Shown piece by piece: positions 1 through 9,365 of a DNA stretch of 34,728 bases. The notes under the pieces were generated by a model that saw only the letters and a list, made by a program, of their open reading frames with translations, made no database searches and was not told the DNA's origin. Position 1 is the first letter of the stretch. Every line of letters starts with the position of its first letter. The stretch spans positions 1 through 34,728 of the forward strand of contig UZAN01043183.1 of NCBI GenBank assembly GCA_900618425.1, given 5' to 3'. A program made the translations under genes and the position numbers. Origin of the DNA: Echinostoma caproni. Lineage: Eukaryota > Platyhelminthes > Trematoda > Plagiorchiida > Echinostomatidae.

Positions 1-620
1 TCCAAACCCCAATTATTGCGTTGAATGTTTGTATGGTTTTGCTCTCTCCCCATATCCGGCAGACTCTGCAGTGACTACTGGCAATGCTTTATCCAGGGTG
101 AACTCTGTGAAATATCTTCATTTCACCATAATTAGCCATCTGCATTGATCTGGTCACATCCACAACTGCATTGGTAAACTGTGGTGCCTATCATTTGAAA
201 TTCGAAAGTTCAGGCAGTGGTTGCGCGCATCCCAGTCGGTTATTTCTATCTTTGTTTATCATTCTGTTTTCTTCCATCTTACTCTACTGTTCCCCGGTTA
301 TTTTTCCTGGCTTACTCAAACAGGATTTTGAAGTCTTACACCGGGGTCTAACCATTATTAGCCGCATTTCTTCTATTCTTGTGAATGAGTTAACTTTAAA
401 TCTTTCAGGTCGTCGCATAACTTCCTGTGTAGAATTTGCGGTGAGGATTGTCACAGATTGTGACCACCCATTGCACACAGAACTGACATGTTGTCGTTCC
501 CATTATTCCACACACTCCCGATTATGCCACATGTCACGTCGGAATAACGCTTACCGCAATTAATATTTAGGGCATCTTAGTCGTTCACTCAAAACCAGAG
601 AGCGGACAATAATTGAAATT
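1..620 (+). pseudogene. CR1-like LINE reverse transcriptase 3' fragment (L1)
   Basis: This is the C-terminal part of a non-LTR retrotransposon RT, cut by the left edge of the window. Near 100-130 it reads SRVNSVKYL, the conserved block after the RT palm (compare VNSVNYLGVTID in the copy at 29.8 kb). A frameshift near 160-260 moves the reading to the frame of 171-563, which reads LLYCSPVIFPGLLKQDF and then RRITSCVEFAVRI. The same order occurs at 29374-29810 (FKQDLRVVRRSL, then VTSCLKFAERI), so the two are copies of one family. The ATG at 171 is not a real start. It is a dead, 5'-truncated insertion. Family assignment to CR1 rests on the better copy at 26.2-28.9 kb. Confidence 0.75.
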
Positions 621-1264
621 GGGCTTAGTCATGGATTATGAAATTTCCTCATATCTGCAAACATTCTCTCCTAGTTCATTGTGTACATTGTGACGGCTCT
701 CCTGTGCGTATGAAATGTGCTCTCGAAAGCTTGCAAATAAAGCAAAGCTTACACAATAAAATGCAATACATGTAGGAACAGTTTTTACATCTCCGATTGT
801 TCTGCCTTTATTTACACACACGCACGGATCGACTAAGAAACAACGAACGTGTATCATATTTTAAACGTCCTACCTGGAACCTGTACCAAATCAGACAACA
901 AAGACAGATCATCGATTGCATGTGCCGAAGATGCCGAAAATTAACCAACAAATTCTTCGTTCTATGGATTGATTAGGGAAACATATGTAAAACAAACCAC
1001 AATGTTAGAATTAGAAAACCAAAGTATACACAAACTTAATCACACATCTCCTCACTTTTTCTGTGGATTTGTGCATCTGATGTTGCACACTGAATGGTTC
1101 CTGCGTTACGTTACACTTGGCTACATACTGGTGAAATGTGTGGCTTAATTAGCGAGAAGCGAAGACATGAACGAGAACAAGATCCCTGATTAATTTTCCG
1201 GAATAAGATGCAGGTGGAAAACCTGAGTGTGTAGAAGTGTACATTCCATCGGTTTTTCACTGAT
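621..1264. other. No gene recognised; possible LINE 3' UTR
   Basis: AT-rich spacer between two LINE fragments. The first 100-150 bases may be the 3' untranslated tail of the preceding element. The stretch near 725-760 (AAAGCTTGCAAATAAAGCAAAGCTT region) is an imperfect palindrome containing AATAAA, which could serve as a poly(A) signal. Nothing else was recognised. Confidence 0.4.
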
Positions 1265-1740
1265 ACAATGAACTTTGGTCAGTATATGATTATTGATAGA
1301 GAACCGGTTTCCAAAGCATGCTCTGTCAAATACCTCGGAGTCACAATTTTCCGTGATCTTTCTTGGTCTCCTCATGACATCGAGATATTTCAAAAAATCA
1401 CGAAACTCCGGTTTTAAATTATCCGTTTGAAAATGATATCTACCATAACTCACTTAATAATAGATTTTCTCTTCACCTGTACCTCACGGCACTAGTTTTA
1501 TGGATCCACATTGATTTTTCTCCACCTTTTGATCAAAAAATTCAAAATCATACGTGCATTCATTAAACACGTATTTCGATACAGTGGTGTATCTCACGAA
1601 CATGTTGTGAAGTTTATTATTTCACAGCACTTTAAGGCTTGTCAGAAACTGTCTACTAGGATACTACTAGACCCTTTTCGAATCCTGTTCTGCCGATTGA
1701 TTTACATTCACTTGATAGGGTTTTAAATTCTCAGTTACCA
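1265..1740 (+). pseudogene. CR1-like LINE reverse transcriptase 3' fragment (L2)
   Basis: From 1269 the + strand reads toward SVKYLGVTIFRDLSWSPHDI (about 1317-1376), the conserved RT block KYLGV...LSW found in the copy at 26.7 kb. An in-frame stop near 1416 and frame changes follow. From 1511 the reading continues to VFRYSGVSHEHVVKFIISQH and KACQKLSTRIL, matching CRCSGISKTVLVDFIVSKH and SCDRFISHIL in the minus-strand copy at 26.2-26.6 kb. L2 is therefore closer to the 26-28 kb copy than to L1. The opening triplet of the 1511 frame is TTG, and no start is credible. It is a decayed, 5'-truncated insertion in the same orientation as L1. Confidence 0.72.
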
Positions 1741-2182
1741 AAGATCTGTTCAATTTATTTTCTTTATGTATCATCCACATTTGATGGTTGTGGTTCAACG
1801 AATCTTACCGTTATCCGAATATCAACTGATCTTAAGTTTATTTTAAAATCTGACCAATTTTCATGCTTGTTTCTTTCTGGCTATCCACCTCCGATCGGCA
1901 ACGATGCAGTTGTTCGATATGATACAGCAGGACTCTAACTACCGGTAACCATAGCAGCATCAGGTTTTGACAGTACAAACCTTACCCACATATACGGTTA
2001 ATGATACAAAGTTGTTTAGTCTACATGCGGTCTTTATCGTAAACATGATTTATATTGTTATCATATACTTTATACACAAACTTAATCGATTTGAGTGTGC
2101 TTGATGATTTGAGGGTTAAATTCAACGAAGTAGCCAGAGGAGTTCAGTGAGTTTAGAATATCAAGTTTAGAATAACCGTTTT
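1741..2182. other. No gene recognised
   Basis: AT-rich spacer following the L2 fragment. A weak continuation of the LINE 3' end is possible to about 1830, but no motif supports it. Nothing else seen. Confidence 0.4.
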
Positions 2183-2314
2183 GATTGTCCAAAGGTCCCA
2201 GTCACTCTTGATGGTTTTTGGGTGTGACTTTTACTCCCTGGGAGATCGTTAATTTCCCAAGGGGTGAAACCCACATTCAAGACCATCAAGAGTGTTCGGT
2301 GCCTCTGAACAATC
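2183..2314. repeat. Fold-back (MITE-like) repeat, copy 1
   Basis: The core arms are a perfect 13-bp inverted repeat, CACTCTTGATGGT at 2203-2215 and its complement at 2282-2294. Weaker pairing extends outward to 2183 and 2314 (GATTGT... against ...ACAATC) and inward through ACTCCCTGGGAG against TTCCCAAGGGGTGAAAC, so nearly the whole 132 bp can fold on itself. The internal block at 2254-2274 recurs at 18851-18872 (TTCCCAAGG[G/A]GTGAAAC[C/T]CAC), and the bases after it match too, so this is a dispersed family. It has no coding capacity. A non-autonomous DNA element is the simplest reading. Confidence 0.6.
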
Positions 2315-2388
2315 GAATGGGCTAATCCCAGTCTGATACCCCGAAGTGATTGAGCCCATCGCATAAGGAATGTGTGTACCCACTTATC

Positions 2389-3030
2389 TTATTCTTTCGA
2401 AAAACTGAACTTTATTATCCGATCTTGTTTCAATTTTTTGAACGGTTTTATACAATCTTTTCTCACTGGCGACGGTTCTGTCTTTGTCCCCAGCATTTTA
2501 ATAAACTTGGTCGTGTCTTCTAACAACAAATCCATTTTGTTCACATAATCAGTCCGGTCAAGAATGACAATTCCCGAGCCCTTACCTGGTCTCAGAAGAA
2601 TAATATCTTTGTTTTTCCCAAGTTCGCTTAAGTTTTCAAGACGTTCCTTAAAGAGAGTAATTATCTACGCTCAGTCGGATGAGTTGGGTATTGATGACTT
2701 GTCGTGTGTTTTTACCTTTTCTAAATTAGTTTCCGACGCAAGCAATAGATCCGAAAGTTGGCTATACAGATTTTCAAATTGTAGCTCTAAATCGAATTGT
2801 TTAATGTTTTGATTGGGACAGCAAAAATTGGGTCTTAACGATAGAACATCAATGGCTACCTTATCCAAACGTTCTGAATTTCTCGGAAATTGTCCGTCCC
2901 CGGGTTTTGGTCGTGACCAGTCGTGACAAAAATTTCTTTTATTTTTCCAGTCACGTTTTGACTTGATTTGCTGCACGTAACCGAGAAAACCTGACGCTTT
3001 GTCTCCTTGCAAATTGCTTAGTGATTCTGT
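2389..3030 (-). pseudogene. Penelope-like element N-terminal / early RT fragment (P1)
   Basis: PLEs are retroelements that encode an RT followed by a GIY-YIG endonuclease. Reading the minus strand from about 3030, the frame gives LSLRPNFCCPNQNIKQFDLE and QFENLYSQLSDLL, the typical N-terminal PLE block ahead of the RT. After a frameshift near 2665 it gives ERLENLSELGKNKDIILLRP, GKGSGIVILDRTDYVNKM and a stop at 2389-2391. The ILRPxKGSG and DRTDY signatures are diagnostic of Penelope RTs. The RT palm and the nuclease are missing, so this copy lost its 3' part. The lower end runs toward the fold-back repeat at 2.2-2.3 kb. The frame has no ATG at its left edge and is a remnant. Confidence 0.8.
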
Positions 3031-3457
3031 AGCAACTAATTATCTCTTTTCTAAATCCTATGTATGGTTCATCCAGGTGTCCCTTTCATTCAGCGCATGA
3101 CGACGCGACAATCACTTAGGCACTGCAATATGATTCCGACGAAGGATTGACGAAATCTGTTTTGGATATTCTGATTAACCAATGCAAACTTTCAGGAAAG
3201 GAACGGTAGAATTCGCCCTCGCCAACTGCGTACGAAACTTGACATGCTAGTTAAGTTATTTTAGTACGGGTTGGTCCTTGGGTTCTCTAATATAGATATA
3301 TATATATATATTCAAGTAAAAGTACAGGTACAAGTATATGAATGAAGTGACAAAAGATTACCGGATACGCATGCCTGACGAGCGGCAAGAACCGCGAAAC
3401 CGGTCATGTCCTTCCAGGGAAATATTGTCCAGTCATTCACATACTACTTATTATGAA
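3031..3457. other. No gene recognised; contains (TA)n tract 3291-3311
   Basis: Spacer upstream (on minus) of the P1 fragment, possibly including its 5' leader. It holds a (TA)n microsatellite at 3291-3311. Nothing else supported. Confidence 0.4.
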
Positions 3458-3478
3458 ATATATATATATATATATATA
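3458..3478. repeat. (AT)n microsatellite abutting PLE copy P2
   Basis: About ten AT dinucleotides that run directly into the 3' end of PLE copy P2. Its last 11 bases, through 3480, are repeated exactly at the other end of P2, so it is part of the insertion target. Confidence 0.85.
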
Positions 3479-3480
3479 GA
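3470..3480. repeat. Target-site duplication of P2, left copy
   Basis: ATATATATAGA, identical to 4011-4021, immediately flanking the 3' end of P2. Part of it is microsatellite, so the match is less unusual than its length suggests. Confidence 0.6.
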
Positions 3481-4010
3481 ATTACATTACTGCACTATTT
3501 GTGTCCAGGACGATTTCGCTGCATCTCAATAGGATGTGCTGCAGAAAACACAATATGTATAAATGGATATACCTTGGCAACAAAGCAAAGTTAAATACAA
3601 TGAAAGCGACAAACATCAACGAGCGGAGGGGTTGATAGACTGTTATCAGAATGAGGATAAACGAACCTAAATTTCCTGTCGTTGACACAAGGGTTTTTTT
3701 ATCAACTGGTAGCAATCGCCTCTGCAAACCTTAACAATCTGCTTATTCGTGACTTGTAGATAGTTCGGAACGCCGTGCTTCCGTTGATCTGGTTTTGCGT
3801 CATCAGAAAATGTCGAGCAATGGCTGATGTTCGGGGTGTTGTAGTTTCGACCATTCGTTTCTATGCAGTGGACTTGATCTCGATTGGGTTAGCTGATTTT
3901 GGACCCAATTTAGAATATGTTCCACCACCCGATTGCGTAATTGTCGCTCCAAACCCACATTGAAATTGGTAGATCAGATTAGAGTTGGCGTACAGAGGCA
4001 GACATTCTTC
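3481..4010 (-). mobile_element. 5'-truncated Penelope-like element, GIY-YIG end (P2)
   Basis: This minus-strand fragment aligns along its length with the PLE copy at 23.93-24.73 kb. Shared blocks include the 3' terminal ACTGCAC[T/G]ATTT[G/A]TGTCCA region, the stretch around CGTGACTTGTAGATA, and the GIY-YIG coding part (CCCACATTG[A]AAATGG and nearby). Homology with P4 stops at about 4008 on one side and 3481 on the other. Both borders carry the same 11 bases (3470-3480 and 4011-4021), as expected for target-primed insertion. Relative to P4 it lacks about 23 bases near 3955, which removes the YVGRTE part of the nuclease signature. The fragment is dead. The 5' truncation leaves only the nuclease end and 3' tail. 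Confidence 0.8.
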
Positions 4011-4021
4011 ATATATATAGA
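4011..4021. repeat. Target-site duplication of P2, right copy
   Basis: ATATATATAGA, identical to 3470-3480, immediately beyond the point where homology of P2 to P4 ends. Confidence 0.6.
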
Positions 4022-4452
4022 TGAGACCATTTCAGATTCAGTTCTTGCAACCAAAGTCTTCGAGTCACATATACAATGGGTCGGGGATTGTTAATCCGAT
4101 TTGTTACCGTGTATATGGATCAAAATGCGCTTTCCACACTCGCACTATGTGATTCGATTCAACGGGATATGAGCAAACCGCGCTTGTCCTAATTGTTCCG
4201 ATCTTTCCCGATCTCAACTAATCCCGTTGGTTGTTCACAAACCTGATCTGAAAAGCGCCCGGTTGTGCGGGAATCGTGCTTAGTTCAACCGGAACAGTTG
4301 ATTCAGTATAACCAGAAACAAAATGCGATGTCTGACACTCCATCTGTTAATAAAGACGCATAAGTTGTTTGATCGTAAATACTACTTTCACTTGTACAGC
4401 TACGAGAGCCTCTTTTGCATAAATTCTGACACTCCTTTAAACATCCGATAAG
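4022..4452. other. Spacer between PLE copies P2 and P3; no gene recognised
   Basis: About 430 bp of mixed-composition DNA with no recognisable protein or RNA. It does not match the PLE N-terminal region of P1, so it is more likely pre-insertion flank than the 5' part of P3. Confidence 0.4.
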
Positions 4453-4466
4453 CATATATAGGTCTC
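4453..4466. repeat. Target-site duplication of P3, left copy
   Basis: CATATATAGGTCTC, identical over 14 bp to 6677-6690, directly before the 5' truncated end of P3. Confidence 0.65.
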
Positions 4467-6676
4467 AGACTGAAACAGTGGAGGAACAGCTAACCAACGG
4501 TTTGAAAACATTGAAACAACAATTATATTTCTCCAACTACTTACGAACAACTACAACCCACGGGAATCTCTATTCCGCGCAAGTCCGGTTTACCGAAATT
4601 ACATAAACAGGGCATACCCCTGAGACCAATAATTGACGTGAGTTCCTCGCCATATCACCCAGAGTCCAGATGGCTTGAAGACATTTTGGACTAGTCCATC
4701 GACGCATTTCACGTTTTAGTCTAAAAGACACGTTCCAGTTCATAGAATATAAATGGACTCAGGATGGCCTCGTTCGAGGTCACTTCATTATTCACTAGCG
4801 TGCCACCTTTGGAGACAATTTCATACCTATTTGGATATTTCGGGGAAATGAAATCAACATTAGTATTCTATTGACAAGCCTAGAGAAACTATTACTCTGT
4901 TGCACATTTAACGTTCAGTTCTTTTTGAACAATGAAAACTATCGTCAGACTGACGGCGTAGCGATGGGTACATGTGGTAATCAAAATAGTACTGAATGTA
5001 GGAATACGAGAACCCGTAATGTAGTGCTCAGAACTGAATTGGTTCCAACCCGAACTGCGGACACCAATGTAATACACGATAAATTGATAGCAGCAAATGC
5101 TTATGTTTATTCATGGAATTAGATCATGTTTTATAGACTGCAATAGTCCATATGATTTGTTCAACGAACGTCCTCCAATCACGTGACCGTTTGCACCGAC
5201 GCATCATATGTACTAACTCGGATGTCATGCTCGCCCGGTGTACCATTGATCGAGCTTCCTGAACGGTGATTGGATGACATAAAACTGTACCTGGTTGTGC
5301 ATGGATTGCGGTCACGGAAGTCTGGCTCACCACAGTTCTCCGCTGGGGTCCCTATTGGCTGATATCTCCAAGGGCAAACTGGAAAACGATGAACTCAGAA
5401 CAATCATAGATGGGCTGCCTGTTTACTGTCGTTATGTGGATGACATCTTCTTCTTGATGCGTGAGATAACCTCGTTGAAGATGCTATTGAGAAAATTCAA
5501 TGAGGCGCACGCAGTTATTACCTTTACATCAGAAGTGGAATCAGTAGATACCTTCCATTTTCTTTATGTGAATCTCAAACAACGTAGTGATAGTTATCTG
5601 AACAGAAGTGCTTATCGCTAGCCAACAGGGACTGGGCAATATATCCACTTCGCAAGCTTCGTACCACTAAAACGAAAACGGAACCTTGTCCGTTCCCTCG
5701 CAGTCCGTGCAAGATATATTTGCTCAGAACAAAGCTTACCACAAGAACTGGAGAACTAACACTTGCATCCAATGGTTACCTGGAACGGTTCATTCAGAAA
5801 AATCTATCTGAGAGACCCAAGGGACCTCCTACAACAACAACGAATAAGTAAGACTTATACATGTGACTCCCTTACAGAGGGGAGCACAGAAGTGAGCTAA
5901 TCATCCGACGCTTGGAAAGAGCATTCATACGCATCACGTTTACGCCTTCAGTTCACTAATTGTCCAATTATTTCAATGAATCTCAAAGATAAACTGCCTA
6001 TTTCTACCTTGTCTATGATCACCTACTCATTTGTTTGCTAATGTTCGGCATGCTACATAGGTAGAACCATCAGGCTATTCTCCCAGAGAATCAAGGAACA
6101 TAAACTAGCCTGGTTGACTACTGGATATAGAAAAACCATTACAAATGTCACTGTCAAACACCTCGCCAATACGGGACATACTGTGAATGAAGACGCCTTC
6201 AAGGTGATCTACCGGGCTCCTGCTTATCCATCTAAGGCTGTTCGCCAACAACATTTAGCAACAGCTGGGGCAGTAGCCATCCGTCTGTTTAAATCACCGG
6301 TTTGTTCCCAAAAACGATTTGGTAAAGCAGTTCAACTGTCGTGACCACGGAGTGAATTCAGTTGCATGACTGGAGCTGACTCTTTCCATGACCCCTTTAC
6401 CCTTGCGATTGACCCCGTACCCCAAACCGGTGATGGTTAACCTTGACTCGGTCCTAATCCCTCTTGTAACACATCCCTTTCCCATCCACTCACCACTCCA
6501 TTTTTGTTCGCAAAGCACACATAAACAACTAATAATATCTACTAATCCAATCTACAGACACACACACGTCAAACGTTACGCAGATGTGATATACCTTTTA
6601 CCTATTTATATAACTGCATTAGCCAGATGAGGAAGTTATCGAAAACGAGCTTGTTGGCTATTTCGTGTTTTGTTCT
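4467..6676 (+). mobile_element. Penelope-like element, RT plus GIY-YIG, 5'-truncated and decayed (P3)
   Basis: Reading + in several frames, the PLE domains come in order. RT early block: GLPKLHKQGIPLRPI near 4590-4635. Block with FEVTSLFTSV near 4768-4800. Block with NYRQTDGVAMG, ending 4969. After an inserted segment, SPLGSLLADI from 5337, then YCRYVDDIFF near 5425-5455, which is the RT catalytic motif with both Asp present. The GIY-YIG nuclease signature ACYIGRT falls at 6048-6068, followed by QRIKEH. Stops and frame changes separate these blocks, so no product is made. The N-terminal region seen in P1 is absent. The ends are marked by a 14-bp direct repeat. No intact start exists. Confidence 0.85.
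4970..5336. other. 367-bp insertion (or intron-like segment) inside the P3 reverse transcriptase
   Basis: The PLE RT normally reads GVAMGSPLG without a break. Here GVAMG ends at 4969 and SPLG restarts at 5337, and removing 367 bp restores that reading. The ends are ACATGTGGT... and ...ACCACAGT, so TGTGGT/ACCACA are short inverted ends. Seen differently, GT at 4968-4969 and AG at 5334-5335 resemble splice sites, but that splice would shift the frame by one. The minus strand carries an open frame (5124-5333) of about 69 residues, including SELVHMMRRCKRSRDW, which I do not recognise. It may be a small DNA transposon, an intron, or a captured fragment. Confidence 0.6.
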
Positions 6677-6690
6677 CATATATAGGTCTC
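6677..6690. repeat. Target-site duplication of P3, right copy
   Basis: CATATATAGGTCTC, identical to 4453-4466. It lies about 60 bp beyond the last PLE-like 3' sequence (GAAAACGAGCTTGTTGGC region). Confidence 0.65.
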
Positions 6691-7802
6691 GTTGCGGCCC
6701 TTATTTCACTACCTTGTCTATAAACCGTTTCACGTCTGTCCAACACCTGTATAACCAGTACACCGTTCAATATAGAGATCCATTTCACACACAAATCCAC
6801 GTTTAGAGTCGAAAAATGAATTCTGAAGAATGTGTTTTGTCATCCTTTTTGCTGTTGATGGTCCTTTTTGATGTAAACTATACACATGATAACCGTGTTA
6901 CTTCACAAGTTCTTTTTAATTCATACAGGGGTTGATGTGTAACATAAAGCATGATAAAAATAAAACGATTATAACTATAATTATAATTTTTTCTAACAAA
7001 TTGAAAGTCAAAATTCAAAGCTGAAACCAATAAACACATCCTTTTCAAATATGTGATCATTGCCTAACTTTAATTGAGCGCATGGACATCTTGTTTGCCG
7101 GATCCCAATAAAAGTTATTTTCCAGAAAATTAATGTTCTGGATCATTTGGTGACTGAGCACTCAATCTTAATTAACTTAAATGATAAAGGCCGGGATCTT
7201 GCTGTCATCTCTGTGCTGGTAATTAAAGCATGAGGTTTAAACGGAAAAGAACAATCAATTGTTCTGTCTCGAAGATAACTGTCTGAAAACCCTCATCACC
7301 TCTTCTCTTCCCCATTAGGTGCTTTTTCTGAGATCACAATTTACTTGAGCAGTTAATCTAATAACCTTCAATTTTTCACAATTCCTTTCCATTCAGTCAT
7401 GATTTATATTGATCTGGCGATTTTTTTGCGATTTTTGCAATCACCTAGTAGATAATTAACGAATACCGTAGGAGGTGAAATAACGATGTTTGTTGACATA
7501 CTATGTTCCGCAGATTGTATCCCTGTTTCATGAGTGAGTGAGGGGTGAAAGAAAATAATGAAACAAAATTACAAAATTACAGAATTAGAGTCGTAAACAT
7601 CCAGCGTCGTACCTTTACGAACTTTAAAGAATTTAAGAGCTCAGTGTTGACAGACGCCAACCAGACTGTGATATCGATCGGGAATAAAATTGCAATTTAG
7701 GTGAAACGATATTACATTTCATGTGTTCGAATCCCACCAAAGTAACACTTCTATCACTTTCGTTTTATTTTAGTTGTATCCCAATTTTCAAATAGGGCTT
7801 GA
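6691..7802. other. No gene recognised
   Basis: About 1.1 kb of AT-rich spacer. A B-box-like string GTGTTCGAATCCCACC lies at about 7719-7734, but there is no A-box partner, tail or second copy to support a SINE. Nothing else seen. Confidence 0.4.
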
Positions 7803-8240
7803 ATGTCAACCAGGTGGAGAGATGCAAAAACGTTGTTTTCTTTTGTTTTCATTTTCTCAAAAACCGTGGTAAACCACAAATCCAGCGGTAGAACAGAAAA
7901 GGATAATGTGACCTTCCAGAGTTTTCCACCAATGCAAATTAAAACAAGCAGCCTGACTCCCGATATGTTTCTGTTTGGCTCACATTTCGTTCAGGACAAA
8001 TCATTCCTTTTTCGAATCCAAATGTCTGTGTACCAACAAATAATGCAATTGGTAGAAAACTTCCCAAGATATTGCTTCACTTCGTATATTGTTTTAACTC
8101 TAGGACAAACGATGTTCATACACGTTTTAAATTTCTATCACAGCGTGTATAACGCTATATTGCTTGGTGCATCCTTTTACGGACAGAATGCGAAGTCGCA
8201 CAGAATATTTCAGATGTTCAGAAGTATTATATACGCATGA
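7803..8240 (+). CDS. Unrecognised 145-codon open frame, probably not a gene
   Basis: This is one of the longer frames in the window with an ATG and no recognisable domain. The product would be rich in Phe, Ser and Gln, with a hydrophobic stretch near residues 95-125 (CFTSYIVLTLGQTMFIHVL). I see no signal peptide, zinc motif or transposon signature, and no second copy in the window. The sequence before it contains TTTTATTTTAG, which could end an intron, so a host exon cannot be excluded. Neighbours are spacer and a hairpin repeat. In AT-rich DNA a frame of this length can arise by chance, which I think more likely. Confidence 0.15.
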   Translation: MSTRWRDAKTLFSFVFIFSKTVVNHKSSGRTEKDNVTFQSFPPMQIKTSSLTPDMFLFGSHFVQDKSFLFRIQMSVYQQIMQLVENFPRYCFTSYIVLTLGQTMFIHVLNFYHSVYNAILLGASFYGQNAKSHRIFQMFRSIIYA

Positions 8241-8889
8241 GGATTTGGACGATCTGTCAAGTTGAACTAACTACCGCATGAAAATATCCATCGAGGTCAA
8301 GCCCCATATATATATATGTGGGGCATGCATAGTCGCGCTTATCCGGGTCATAACTGNCCCTCTCGCTTCCCCCGGGATCCAACGTCCATTAGACAGCAGA
8401 GTAATTCTTAGGTCATCTCTCACACACACACATACACAAATTAAGCCTCTCTCTCAGGACGCACGGCTGAGTGACAGACGGTTAGAGGTAAATTAAACTC
8501 GATAGGTGACTTATATGCATATGCGTGTGATCATCATGAGACCAGTTTGGCCTCGGGTCCTGCTGCGTTCTAAACCTCTCAGTCCATGCAAAACTTTCGC
8601 CTTTTTATTTTCACAAAACCAGTTTCTTTTCATGCTACAGATGTATGTATACAGATCAACTGAATTGGAACACATACTTTAGTATTTGCGATCCCCAATA
8701 TTTGTAGCAGGTACGGACTTCTTTTCGAGCATATATCTAGAATATGGTTACAAAAATATTTCATAAATAGCTTTCTTCCTAGCACCATATTCTGTTCCCA
8801 TAGATTGAAAGCATGGTGCGGGAAATGGAACGGATACAGGCAATCTGACGAACTGAACAAAAAATGAGCTAATGAATACACTTATGTAA
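8241..8889. other. Spacer with AT hairpin (8301-8324), one N and (CA)n tract
   Basis: GCCCCA at 8301-8306 pairs with TGGGGC at 8319-8324 around an (AT)n loop, giving a short hairpin. A single unresolved base lies at 8357, and a short (CA)n tract begins at 8421. No gene is visible. The frame crossing 8278-8496 includes the N and these simple repeats and is not credible. Confidence 0.5.
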
Positions 8890-9215
8890 ATTCTATTTCG
8901 CCTGTTCGCTGAGCTTGGCAATTAGTTTGCAAACGTTTCATCGTTGCCAGCCGAGGTGATATCATCAGTGCTTGTGAGGTGGCAGTGTTTTGCTTGTAAC
9001 CGTTCGTTTGTACATGTGTTCTTCTCCACCGATTATTTTCGTCCCCTGTTTTCACTGTAGTCGACTCGGTTCGCTATTGAACTGGTGCATTAAAGTTAAA
9101 TTGGTTTGTACACGTGTTTCAGTTCGATGTGGCTGTTTATGGAGTTGAATGAAGAGTGCCAAATCTCGAGAAATTCTCTGGCGTGTTTGATCGGGCTTGA
9201 TCGATAATTTTCACT
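8890..9215 (-). repeat. Unnamed repeat family R, left (minus-oriented) copy of an inverted pair
   Basis: This arm is the reverse complement of 9366-9793 with one internal deletion. The outer match, 8890-9080, covers the whole GAGCTTGGCAATT...CTCGGTTCGC region. The inner match, about 9152-9215, covers TCTCTGGCGTGTTT and AATTTTCACTG. The left copy lacks about 100 bases that the right copy has between these blocks. Read on the minus strand it contains the same ACTGATGATATCACCTCGGC string as the right copy. No known domain is visible. Confidence 0.8.
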
Positions 9216-9365
9216 GATTCGAAGCCAAATTGATGTCGTTTTTGATCTTCGTGGAGGGAGATGAACGATAGTGGGTCATGTCTCCTGACTGCCAATTGGT
9301 GTTCACGAGTTCTTGTTGACAGATGTCTCCCAGTTTGTCCGATATAGTATTTTGAACAGTTCTTG
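9216..9365. other. 150-bp centre of the family R inverted pair
   Basis: Non-palindromic spacer between the two heads of the inverted pair. A minus-strand open frame (9211-9447, 78 codons, with TVQNTISDKLGDICQQELVN) crosses the centre into the right arm. It is not a family I recognise. Confidence 0.5.

Noticed and set aside
171..171. ATG at 171 as a gene start
   Set aside because: RT homology runs upstream in another frame to the window edge; the ATG is internal to a frameshifted LINE fragment.
2389..4010. Tandem head-to-tail PLE arrangement (P2 followed by P1 on minus), like PLE pseudo-LTR tandems
   Set aside because: P2 has its own 11-bp target duplication and 5' truncation, which explains it as an independent insertion. 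P1 shows no shared ends with it.
7700..7760. SINE suggested by GTGTTCGAATCCCACC
   Set aside because: No A-box at the right distance, no tail, and the flanks do not match S1 or S2.
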